64,000 bases of DNA from Butyricicoccus_B sp017886875 (lineage in GTDB: Bacteria > Bacillota > Clostridia > Oscillospirales > Butyricicoccaceae). Positions 26,457-33,454 of the stretch are shown piece after piece. The notes under the pieces were generated by a model. It ran no database searches, was not told where the DNA came from, and was given only the letters and a program-made list of their open reading frames with translations. The translations under genes and the position numbers were made by a program. Location of the stretch: contig OZ007036.1 of the NCBI GenBank assembly GCA_963931655.1, positions 1,798,001 to 1,862,000 of the forward strand, written 5' to 3'. The number at the start of each line of letters is the position of its first letter. The first letter of the stretch is position 1.

Positions 26457-26585
26457 ACCTATGTGGGTTCTTTTTTTATGCACAAAAACTTGTGCCGAGC
26501 CGCAAAGGGAGGCAAACACCCTGCTTAAATGGTCAGGGAAATATCACCTTTAAAGGTGTGTTAAACTATAAGGAGGTGCCGCTAC
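26457..26585 (+). ncRNA. structured 5' leader of rpmG-secE-nusG
   Basis: About 130 nt of leader. A short stem (CTCAC/GTGGG, 26454-26467) is followed at once by a run of Ts. Further stems are GCACA/TGTGC (26480-26495), CCCTG/CAGGG (26519-26538) and the palindrome CACCTTTAAAGGTG (26545-26558), ending just before AAGGAGGTG. This looks like an attenuator or ribosomal-protein leader, but I do not recognise the family, and no tRNA is present. Confidence 0.5.
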
Positions 26586-26735
26586 ATGCGCGTTAAAGTA
26601 ACGCTAGCCTGCACAGAGTGCAAGCAAAGAAACTACAACACGATGAAGAACAAGAAGAATGATCCGGATCGTCTTGAGATGAACAAGTACTGCCGTTTCT
26701 GCAAGAAGCATACACTGCATCGTGAAACTAAGTAA
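26586..26735 (+). CDS. rpmG: 50S ribosomal protein L33
   Basis: A 49-residue protein with two CxxC pairs (CTEC and CRFC), i.e. the zinc-binding form, and the typical RNYNT and HRETK ends. AAGGAGGTG lies 9 bases before the ATG. It heads the secE-nusG operon, as usual in Firmicutes. Confidence 0.96.
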   Translation: MRVKVTLACTECKQRNYNTMKNKKNDPDRLEMNKYCRFCKKHTLHRETK

Positions 26736-26759
26736 TTGCGGAGAAAGGAAATAACTTCT

Positions 26760-26999
26760 ATGGCAGAGCAGGAAAAGAAAGCTGAAAAGCCAGTGAAGGC
26801 CAAAAAGCCTTCTATCTTCGCAAGAATTGGCAAATGGTTCCATGAGCTAAAAAGCGAATGTAAGAAAATCGTTTGGCCAACCCGCAAACAGACTCTTAAC
26901 AATACCGCTGTAGTTATCGCTTCAGTTATTATTGTTGGTGTATTTGTTTGGGTACTTGATGCTATTTTCAAGGTTGGCATTTCCGCAATTCTTAGCTGA
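26760..26999 (+). CDS. secE: preprotein translocase subunit SecE
   Basis: A 79-residue short Gram-positive SecE with a charged Lys-rich N-terminus, the conserved amphipathic region ELKSECKKIVWPTRKQ and a single membrane helix (about 50-70). It clamps SecY in the membrane. The ATG at 26760 follows AAAGGAA, and nusG begins 18 bp later. Confidence 0.95.
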   Translation: MAEQEKKAEKPVKAKKPSIFARIGKWFHELKSECKKIVWPTRKQTLNNTAVVIASVIIVGVFVWVLDAIFKVGISAILS

Positions 27000-27017
27000 T
27001 GAGAGGGGCCTAAGACT

Positions 27018-27545
27018 ATGTCAGATGCCGCAAAATGGTATGTTGTACACACATACTCAGGCTACGAAAATAAAGTAGCTTCTTCAATTAAACAAGCGGT
27101 TGAAAACCGCAGACTTCATGACCTTATTGCTGATGTAACCATTCCTGTGGAAAAGGTTACTGAGGTCAAGGACGGCAAAACCCGTGAAATCGAGCGTAAG
27201 CTATTTCCAGGATATGTTCTGGTTAAAATGGTGCTTACTGACGAAAGCTGGTATCTTGTAAGAAATACAAGAGGCTGTACCGGTTTTGTTGGACCAAATT
27301 CAAACAAGCCTTTGCCACTTTCTGATGAGGAAGTTGCTAAAATGGGCGTTGAAAAACGTGAAGTCGAAATCAATTATACAGTTGGTGACAGTGTCCGTGT
27401 CATCGCTACTGCTCTTTATGGTTCTATAGGTGTTGTTGATGCACTTGAGCCAGACAAGAACAAGGTAACTGTAATTCTCCCTATGATGGGCAGAGAAACC
27501 CCTGTTGAGTTTGAACTCAATCAGGTTGAGGCTTTGGACGAGTAA
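27018..27545 (+). CDS. nusG: transcription termination/antitermination protein NusG
   Basis: A 175-residue elongation factor that binds RNA polymerase and couples to ribosomes. The N-terminal NGN domain (KWYVVHTYSGYENKV; PGYVLVKM) occupies about 1-110, and the KOW domain (VGDSVRVI, GSIGVVD) about 120-175. It follows secE in the standard order. A 160-nt leader with hairpins separates it from rplK. Confidence 0.97.
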   Translation: MSDAAKWYVVHTYSGYENKVASSIKQAVENRRLHDLIADVTIPVEKVTEVKDGKTREIERKLFPGYVLVKMVLTDESWYLVRNTRGCTGFVGPNSNKPLPLSDEEVAKMGVEKREVEINYTVGDSVRVIATALYGSIGVVDALEPDKNKVTVILPMMGRETPVEFELNQVEALDE

Positions 27546-27636
27546 TTTTATTAAGGCGGAAAATCCGCTTTCATGCATAAATCTATGGCATGAATTTGTC
27601 GTATGCTACGCAGTCCACGCCAAGGAAAGCGTATGC

Positions 27637-27680
27637 GTGGGAGAGCTTACAAAAAATAAGTAACGCTCGCCAGACACCAC
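27637..27680 (+). promoter_or_regulatory. L1-type autoregulatory site before rplK
   Basis: GTGGGAG (27637-27643) ... CGCCAG ... ACCAC (27676-27680) repeats the order of conserved elements in the L1 stalk of 23S rRNA (GGUGGGAG ... ACGCCAG ... ACCACC). It lies 14 bases before AAGGAGG. CCACGC at 27615-27620 could pair with GCGTGG inside the site as a competing fold. Confidence 0.6.
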
Positions 27681-27706
27681 ATTTATTTAAGGAGGAAACC
27701 TCAACA

Positions 27707-28132
27707 ATGGCACAGAAAGTAGTAGGTTATATTAAGCTCCAGATTCCAGCAGGTAAGGCAACACCAGCTCCACCAGTAGGTCCTGCTCTAGGTCAGCATG
27801 GTGTAAATATCATGTCCTTTACCAAGGAATTTAACGAGCGTACTAAGAACGACGCAGGTCTTATTATCCCTGTAGTTATCACAGTTTATGCTGACCGTTC
27901 ATTCAGCTTTGTTACTAAGACTCCACCAGCTCCAGTTCTTATCAAGAAGGCTTGTAAGATTGAGTCTGGTTCTGCAGTTCCTAACAAGACTAAGGTAGCT
28001 AAGATTTCTAAGGAAGACGTTCAGAAGATTGCTGAAATGAAAATGCCTGACCTCAACGCTGCTTCTCTTGAGGCTGCTATGAGCATGATTGCAGGTACTT
28101 GCCGTTCTATGGGTATCACTGTAGAAGAGTAA
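27707..28132 (+). CDS. rplK: 50S ribosomal protein L11
   Basis: A 141-residue protein. The N-terminal domain has PPVGPALGQHGVNI, the proline-rich thiostrepton-site region, and the C-terminal domain binds 23S rRNA (SGS.VPN.TKVAKI). The start is the ATG after AAGGAGGAAA; the frame stays open upstream but that part is not coding. Codon use shifts strongly to AAG and GGT here, as in the other highly expressed ribosomal genes. Confidence 0.97.
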   Translation: MAQKVVGYIKLQIPAGKATPAPPVGPALGQHGVNIMSFTKEFNERTKNDAGLIIPVVITVYADRSFSFVTKTPPAPVLIKKACKIESGSAVPNKTKVAKISKEDVQKIAEMKMPDLNAASLEAAMSMIAGTCRSMGITVEE

Positions 28133-28189
28133 GTTTTTTTAAAAGCTGAAGTTTAAATTTTTTTATGTGCGGTTTAAAGTACCGCTATA

Positions 28190-28218
28190 AGTGGGAGGGT
28201 TATTCCCGCATCACCACT
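28190..28218 (+). promoter_or_regulatory. L1-type autoregulatory site before rplA
   Basis: AGTGGGAGGG ... CCCGC ... ACCACT forms a compact version of the site seen before rplK, ending 2 bases before AAGGAGG. Binding of L1 here would mask the rplA ribosome site. Confidence 0.6.
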
Positions 28219-28234
28219 CAAGGAGGATATTATT

Positions 28235-28930
28235 GTGCGCAAAGGTAAAAAGTATGTAGAGAGTGCAAAGCAGATCGATCGTACTAAGCTGTATGACCCA
28301 TCTGAGGCACTGTCCACCGTTGTTTCTACTGCAAAAGCAAAGTTTGACGAAACCATCGAGCTGCACGTAAAGCTGGGCGTTGACTCCCGTCATGCTGACC
28401 AGCAGGTTCGTGGTGCTATCGTTCTGCCACACGGTACTGGTAAGCAGGTTCGTGTTCTTGTATTCGCTAAGGGTCCTAAGGCTGATGAAGCTGTAGCTGC
28501 TGGTGCTGAGTACGTTGGTGCAGAAGAAATGGTTTCTAAAATTCAGAATGAAAACTTCTTCGATTACGATGTAGTAATCGCTACACCTGATATGATGGGT
28601 GTTGTAGGTCGTTTAGGTAAGGTTCTTGGTCCTAAGGGTCTTATGCCAAACCCTAAGGCTGGTACTGTTTCTATGGACGTTACTAAGGCTGTTCAGGAGT
28701 CTAAGGCTGGTAAGATTGAATACCGTTTAGACAAAACTAACATCATTCACTGTCCAATTGGTAAGGCTTCTTTCGGTGCTGAGAAGTTACAGGAGAACTT
28801 TGAGGCTCTAATGGGTGCTATTATCAAGGCTAAGCCAGCTGCTGCTAAGGGTCAGTACGTTAAGTCCTGTGTAGTTGCTTCTACTATGGGTCCTGGCGTT
28901 AAGATTAACTCTGCTAAGTTAGGCGGCTAA
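28235..28930 (+). CDS. rplA: 50S ribosomal protein L1
   Basis: A 231-residue protein of the L1 stalk. KVLGPKGLMPNPKAGTV near residue 130 is the family signature, and domain II lies between about 68 and 160. It starts with GTG after AAGGAGG. It is likely self-limiting through the L1-type sites upstream of rplK and rplA. Unusually, rplJ does not follow: a terminator and sstT intervene. Confidence 0.97.
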   Translation: MRKGKKYVESAKQIDRTKLYDPSEALSTVVSTAKAKFDETIELHVKLGVDSRHADQQVRGAIVLPHGTGKQVRVLVFAKGPKADEAVAAGAEYVGAEEMVSKIQNENFFDYDVVIATPDMMGVVGRLGKVLGPKGLMPNPKAGTVSMDVTKAVQESKAGKIEYRLDKTNIIHCPIGKASFGAEKLQENFEALMGAIIKAKPAAAKGQYVKSCVVASTMGPGVKINSAKLGG

Positions 28931-28945
28931 TTTATAAGCCATTTT

Positions 28946-28979
28946 AAACCACTTGCATTTATTTGCAGGTGGTTTTTTT
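28946..28979 (+). terminator. terminator after rplA
   Basis: A 12-bp stem (AAACCACTTGCA, one G-T pair) followed by a T run. Confidence 0.9.
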
Positions 28980-29078
28980 ATATATCGTATGTCCACGATG
29001 GAAAGACAAAGTGTATATATGTACGCAAAAACAAATAAAAAGTAAAAAATACCTCTTTTAAAACACAAAAAAGTATGA

Positions 29079-29084
29079 TATAAT
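29079..29084 (+). promoter_or_regulatory. -10 box for sstT
   Basis: TATAAT 38 bp before the sstT ATG; no good -35 (T/A-rich at 29056-29061). Confidence 0.4.
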
Positions 29085-29121
29085 ACATGCATTGTGAAAT
29101 TTTAAAGGAGTGAAAGTCTAA

Positions 29122-30360
29122 ATGAAGGATTTATTTGATAAGTGGAATAAAATAAGCCTTGTAAAACGTATTATATGCGGACTTATTATTGGTGTAGTTC
29201 TTGGCTTGCTAGTTCCAAATATAACAGTAATCGCTTTATTAGGTGATTTATTTGTTGGTGCATTAAAGGCTGTTGCACCAATTCTTGTATTATTTTTAGT
29301 TATGAGTGCTCTTGCTAAACATAAAGAGGGAAAACAAACAAATATGAAACGTGTTATTTTCCTTTATTTATTAGGTACATTCCTTGCAGGTTTTGTAGCT
29401 GTTGTAGCGAGCTTTATGTTTCCGCTAACACTTACTTTAACCGAGTCTGCAAGCGGTACAACTCCTCCAGGGGGAATTGGTGAGGTATTAAAAACTTTGC
29501 TTATGAACCTTGTCGCAAATCCTGTTGACTCACTTGTTAATGCTAATTATGTAGGTATACTTGCTTGGGCTGTATTATTAGGTATTGCACTTCGTAAAGC
29601 TCCAGAAAGTGTTAAAACAGGTATAGAGGCTATTGCAGATGCTATTTCTCAGATTGTACGCTGGATTATCAGTTTAGCTCCTTTTGGTGTAATGGGACTT
29701 GTGTTTAACACTATTTCTCAGCAGGGTATAGACTCTCTTATTAGTTATGGTAAGCTAATCCTTTTAATTGTTGGTACAATGGCTTTTGTAGCTCTAGTTG
29801 TAAATCCTATTGTTACTTTTATTGGTATTCGCAAAAATCCATATCCATTGGTGCTTAAATGTCTAAAGGATAGTGGTATAACTGCTTTTTTCACCCGTTC
29901 TTCTGCTGCAAATATTCCTGTTAATATGCGACTCTGTGCAGAGCTTGGACTAAATAAAGACACTTATGCTGTTTCTATTCCTTTGGGTGCGACAATAAAT
30001 ATGGGTGGTGCAGCGGTAACTATTTCTATTTTAGCCCTTGCTGCTGCTAACACTATGGGTATACAAGTCGATTTTGCTTCTGCTCTTGTGTTAAGTTTAT
30101 TGTCTGCTATTTCTGCTTGTGGTGCTTCTGGTGTTGCGGGTGGCTCTTTGCTTCTTGTGCCTTTAGCTTGTAGCCTGTTTGGTATACCTAATGATGTTGC
30201 AATGCAGGTTGTTGGTGTTGGATTTATTGTGGGTGTTATTCAGGACTCTTGCGAAACTGCTATTAACTCATCTACTGATGTACTTTATACCGCTATCGCT
30301 GAACTTTCTCAAAATAGAGAAAAGCAAATTAAAATAGCTAAAAATGCTGCAACCGAATAA
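29122..30360 (+). CDS. sstT: serine/threonine:sodium symporter SstT
   Basis: A 412-residue DAACS-family transporter with the two re-entrant hairpins characteristic of the fold: the serine-rich FFTRSSAANIPVN segment (HP1, near 255), the GATINMGGAA motif of TM7 (near 290), and GVAGGSLLLVPLA (HP2, near 338). It imports serine and threonine with sodium. It has its own -10 box and lies between rplA and rplJ, splitting a normally unbroken operon. Codon use is ordinary for this genome, without the strong bias of its ribosomal neighbours. Confidence 0.92.
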   Translation: MKDLFDKWNKISLVKRIICGLIIGVVLGLLVPNITVIALLGDLFVGALKAVAPILVLFLVMSALAKHKEGKQTNMKRVIFLYLLGTFLAGFVAVVASFMFPLTLTLTESASGTTPPGGIGEVLKTLLMNLVANPVDSLVNANYVGILAWAVLLGIALRKAPESVKTGIEAIADAISQIVRWIISLAPFGVMGLVFNTISQQGIDSLISYGKLILLIVGTMAFVALVVNPIVTFIGIRKNPYPLVLKCLKDSGITAFFTRSSAANIPVNMRLCAELGLNKDTYAVSIPLGATINMGGAAVTISILALAAANTMGIQVDFASALVLSLLSAISACGASGVAGGSLLLVPLACSLFGIPNDVAMQVVGVGFIVGVIQDSCETAINSSTDVLYTAIAELSQNREKQIKIAKNAATE

Positions 30361-30395
30361 AAAATAAAAAAATACAAAAAATCTTAAAAAAGTGC

Positions 30396-30423
30396 TTGAC
30401 ATTTGCAAAAACCATGTTATACT
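30396..30423 (+). promoter_or_regulatory. promoter of rplJ-rplL
   Basis: A consensus TTGACA (30396-30401) and TATACT (30418-30423) have a 16-bp spacer. Confidence 0.8.
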
Positions 30424-30429
30424 AAAATA

Positions 30430-30559
30430 GCTTGGTCAAAGACAGCCGGTAGCCGTGGGGCTTTAAAGATTTGATATCGCCAGCCGAGGTCAGTGCACAT
30501 GTGATTTAGTTAATTGTGTGTCCTCTTGTGTCTTTGTACAAGAGGACATTTTATTTTTC
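30430..30559 (+). ncRNA. L10 (rplJ) leader with attenuator
   Basis: The AAAGACAGCCGGTAGCC arm and the conserved CCGAGGT (30484-30490) are hallmarks of the L10/L12 autoregulatory leader. A terminator hairpin follows: TGTCCTCTTGT (30519-30529) with its complement (30538-30548), then a T-rich stretch. Excess L10-L12 binding would favour termination. Confidence 0.85.
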
Positions 30560-30574
30560 TGGAGGTGAAACAAG

Positions 30575-31141
30575 ATGCCTAACGCAAAGATTTTGGAAGA
30601 AAAGAAGGCTCTGGTCGCTTCTTTGATAGAGAAAATCAAGAACTCCCCAGCAGGCGTTCTAGTTGATTACAAGGGCATTAACGTTGAAGATGACACTAAG
30701 CTCCGTCGTGAGCTGCGTGCTGCAGGCGTTGAGTATGCTGTTATCAAGAACACCATGATCCGTTTTGCTGCTAAGGAACTCGGTTTTGATTTATTCGACG
30801 AGCACCTTAACGGTACTACTGCTCTGGCTATCAGCACTAACGACGATGTTGTTTCTGCTGCAAAAATTCTTAACGAGTATGCTAAGAAGCATGACAACTT
30901 TAAAATCAAGGCTGGTTACCTAGAAGGCGAAGCAATCCCTGCTTCTGAGGTTCTAAAGCTAGCTGAGATGCCAAGCCGTGAAGGCCTCATCGCTCAGGTT
31001 CTGTACGGTTTCAACTTCCCTATTACTCAGCTTGTTATCGCTCTCGATAACATCGCTAAGAAGACTGAGGACGGAGAAGCTCTAGTATCCACTCTGGTAG
31101 CTCCAAAGGAAGCTGCTACAGAGGAAGCTGCTGCTGAATAA
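30575..31141 (+). CDS. rplJ: 50S ribosomal protein L10
   Basis: A 188-residue base of the L7/L12 stalk. The N-terminal rRNA-binding domain (GVLVDYKGINVED, LRAAGVEYAVIKNT) is followed by helix alpha-8, which carries L12 dimers, and an Ala/Glu-rich tail. TGGAGGTGA precedes the ATG. Expression is set by its own promoter and L10 leader rather than by rplKA. Confidence 0.97.
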   Translation: MPNAKILEEKKALVASLIEKIKNSPAGVLVDYKGINVEDDTKLRRELRAAGVEYAVIKNTMIRFAAKELGFDLFDEHLNGTTALAISTNDDVVSAAKILNEYAKKHDNFKIKAGYLEGEAIPASEVLKLAEMPSREGLIAQVLYGFNFPITQLVIALDNIAKKTEDGEALVSTLVAPKEAATEEAAAE

Positions 31142-31196
31142 TTTAGCAGCTTGACATTTTTATTTATTTAATTTAAAAAATTGGAGGTTTACTACC

Positions 31197-31565
31197 ATGA
31201 CTATTGCAGAGATTATGGAAGCTGTAAAGAACCTTAAGGTTCTTGAGCTAGCTGAGCTGGTTAAGGCTCTTGAAGAAGAATTTGGCGTATCCGCTATGCC
31301 TGTTGCTGTTGCTGGTGCAGGTGCTGGTGCAGGTGCTGCTGCTGAGGAAGAGAAGACCGAGTTTGACGTTGAGCTAACTGATGCTGGTTCTTCTAAGATT
31401 AACGTTATCAAGGTTGTTCGTGCTATCACCGGTCTTGGCCTGAAGGAAGCTAAGGAGAAGGTTGACGGTGCTCCTGCAATCATCAAGGAAGCTGCTTCTA
31501 AGGAAGATGCAGAGTCTATCAAGGCTCAGCTTGAAGAAGCTGGTGCTAAAGTAACTCTGAAGTAA
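31197..31565 (+). CDS. rplL: 50S ribosomal protein L7/L12
   Basis: A 122-residue stalk protein. The N-terminal dimerisation helices (about 1-33), an Ala/Gly hinge (about 36-52) and the factor-binding C-terminal domain (KINVIKVVRAITGLGLKEAK) are all present. TTGGAGG precedes the ATG by about 10 bases, 55 bp after rplJ. Codon bias is extreme (GCT, AAG, GAA). Confidence 0.98.
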   Translation: MTIAEIMEAVKNLKVLELAELVKALEEEFGVSAMPVAVAGAGAGAGAAAEEEKTEFDVELTDAGSSKINVIKVVRAITGLGLKEAKEKVDGAPAIIKEAASKEDAESIKAQLEEAGAKVTLK

Positions 31566-31587
31566 TTTTCAGACTTATGTAGTTTAT

Positions 31588-31618
31588 AAATCCAAGGCAA
31601 TTTTGCCTTGGATTTTTT
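31588..31618 (+). terminator. terminator after rplL
   Basis: A 13-bp stem (AAATCCAAGGCAA) with a very short loop and a T run. Confidence 0.92.
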
Positions 31619-31654
31619 ACTTTGTCAAAAAATCGTAATAAAATTGTACATGCA

Positions 31655-31683
31655 TTGATTTTATAGTAAAAGTTTGATAGAAT
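31655..31683 (+). promoter_or_regulatory. ktrB promoter
   Basis: TTGATT (31655-31660) and TAGAAT (31678-31683) have a 17-bp spacer. Confidence 0.55.
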
Positions 31684-31720
31684 AATTTAACGATTAAAAA
31701 GAGCTAAGGAGAGATGAAAT

Positions 31721-33064
31721 ATGAGCTTGCTCATTGGGCGAATGACTCCAACCAAAATTATAGTTACAGGTTATTTGTCTATCATTTTATGTGGTGCATT
31801 GCTGCTTATGTTGCCTTTTTCTAGTCAACAGCATTTAGTAACACCGTTTTTAGATGCATTATTTACCGCAACTTCTGCAACATGCGTCACAGGTCTTATT
31901 GTTTATGATACTGCAACTCATTGGTCATTGTTTGGTCAAATTATTATAATTACACTTATTCAAATAGGTGGTTTAGGTTTTATTACAATGGCTACTATGA
32001 TTGCCACTATTTCAAGACGTAGAATAGGTCTTAAATCCCGCTTTGTAATGCAGGAATCTATTGCAGCTCCTCAAATGGGTGGTATTGTTAGACTGACTCG
32101 TTTTGTTTTTACTGTTACAATAGTGGTTGAAGTTACAGGTGCTATTATTTTATCACTTAGATTTATACCTATGTTTGGTTTTATAAAAGGTGTTTGGTAT
32201 GGTGTTTTCCATTCGATATCAGCCTTTTGTAATGCTGGTTTTGACCTTATGGGCTCTTATAGCGGTGAATTTACTTCTCTTACTGCATTTGAGTCTGATT
32301 GGATTGTAAATATTGTAATTATGTTTCTTATTGTCTTTGGTGGTCTTGGTTTCTATGTTTGGGAAGATATGTGGCTACACAGAAGGGATAAAAAGCATTT
32401 TTCACTTCAAAGTAAAATGGTACTTTGTGCAACGGCTTTTCTTATTATTGTTCCTGCTATTTTTCTTTTGATTTTCCAGTATGGCAATATGGAAACAGGT
32501 CTTACAAGACCAGCTCAAGGATTAGCTGCACTTTTCCAATCAGTAACAACCCGTACAGCCGGTTTTAATTCAGTAGGTCTTGATAAACTTCAGCCTAATA
32601 GTCAGTTGCTTATGATAATGCTTATGCTTGTAGGTGGCTCTCCAGGTTCAACCGCAGGCGGTATGAAAACTACTACATTTGTCGTTTTATTATTGTGTAT
32701 TCATGCAGTTATAAGAAAAGAAGACGAGCTTGAATGCTTTGGTCGTAGAATAGATAAAACGGTGCTTAAAAATGCTGTTACAATCGCTATTAGTTATGTT
32801 ATGTTATGTTTGTTTGGTGCAATGGCTATCTGTTATTTTGATGGTGTTACAATGATGCAAGCCGCTTTTGAAACATCTTCTGCTATTGCGACAGTAGGTC
32901 TTACACTTGGCATAACCCCAAATTTAAGCACAGCATCACATGTTATTTTAATATTTTTAATGTTCTTAGGGCGTGTAGGTTGTATGACTATGTTATATGC
33001 TATTGTACAGAGTCAAAATCACGGATTATCTAAAAAACCACTCGAAAAAGTGGCTGTTGGTTAA
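31721..33064 (+). CDS. ktrB: KtrB/TrkH-type potassium uptake channel subunit
   Basis: A 447-residue membrane subunit with four M1-P-M2 repeats. The four selectivity-filter regions are visible: CVTGL near residue 64, CNAGFD near 172, TAGFNSVG near 284 and ATVGLT near 390, as well as the GGSPGSTAGGMKT intramembrane loop. KtrB normally needs the cytoplasmic RCK subunit KtrA, which is not next to it nor elsewhere in the window. GGAGAG precedes the ATG. Confidence 0.92.
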   Translation: MSLLIGRMTPTKIIVTGYLSIILCGALLLMLPFSSQQHLVTPFLDALFTATSATCVTGLIVYDTATHWSLFGQIIIITLIQIGGLGFITMATMIATISRRRIGLKSRFVMQESIAAPQMGGIVRLTRFVFTVTIVVEVTGAIILSLRFIPMFGFIKGVWYGVFHSISAFCNAGFDLMGSYSGEFTSLTAFESDWIVNIVIMFLIVFGGLGFYVWEDMWLHRRDKKHFSLQSKMVLCATAFLIIVPAIFLLIFQYGNMETGLTRPAQGLAALFQSVTTRTAGFNSVGLDKLQPNSQLLMIMLMLVGGSPGSTAGGMKTTTFVVLLLCIHAVIRKEDELECFGRRIDKTVLKNAVTIAISYVMLCLFGAMAICYFDGVTMMQAAFETSSAIATVGLTLGITPNLSTASHVILIFLMFLGRVGCMTMLYAIVQSQNHGLSKKPLEKVAVG

Positions 33065-33095
33065 AAAGAAATTTTGAATAAAAATTAAAAAAAGC

Positions 33096-33124
33096 TTGCA
33101 ATTTGTATTACTATGTGATATTAT
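33096..33124 (+). promoter_or_regulatory. rpmE promoter
   Basis: TTGCAA (33096-33101) and TATTAT (33119-33124) have a 17-bp spacer. Confidence 0.65.
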
Positions 33125-33168
33125 AACCTTACGACTGTAATGCCTAAACCGGAAAGAGGTGAAACAAC

Positions 33169-33372
33169 ATGAAGCAGGGTATCCACCCAGATTATAAGCA
33201 GACAACTATTCGTTGTGCTTGCGGCAATATCATCGAGACTGGCTCCACCAAGGAGAACATCGTAGTAGACGTTTGCTCGAAGTGTCACCCGTTCTTCACC
33301 GGTAAGCAGAAGCTGGTAGACACCGGCGGACGTGTTGATCGCTTCAAGAAGCGTTTTAATCTCGACAAGTAA
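33169..33372 (+). CDS. rpmE: 50S ribosomal protein L31 (zinc form)
   Basis: A 67-residue protein. CAC near residue 16 and CSKC near 36 give the four zinc ligands of the C+ type, followed by HPFFTGKQK. AAAGAGGTG precedes the ATG. It is a stand-alone unit with its own promoter and terminator. Confidence 0.97.
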   Translation: MKQGIHPDYKQTTIRCACGNIIETGSTKENIVVDVCSKCHPFFTGKQKLVDTGGRVDRFKKRFNLDK

Positions 33373-33376
33373 TGTT

Positions 33377-33410
33377 AAGCCATCGATTGCGTTTGCTTTC
33401 GATGGCTTTT
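33377..33410 (+). terminator. terminator after rpmE
   Basis: A 10-bp stem (AAGCCATCGA) with a 12-nt loop and TTTT. Confidence 0.85.
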
Positions 33411-33454
33411 CTATTTTACCATTTCTATCTTTTTAGAGTAGGAGGGTTAAGTTT

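Noticed and set aside
26440..26585. tRNA-Trp before rpmG, as in some Firmicutes
   Set aside because: No cloverleaf or T-loop sequence can be drawn.
27590..27706. N-terminal extension of rplK
   Set aside because: The region carries the L1-like site and hairpins; the true ATG follows AAGGAGG and gives the normal 141-residue protein.
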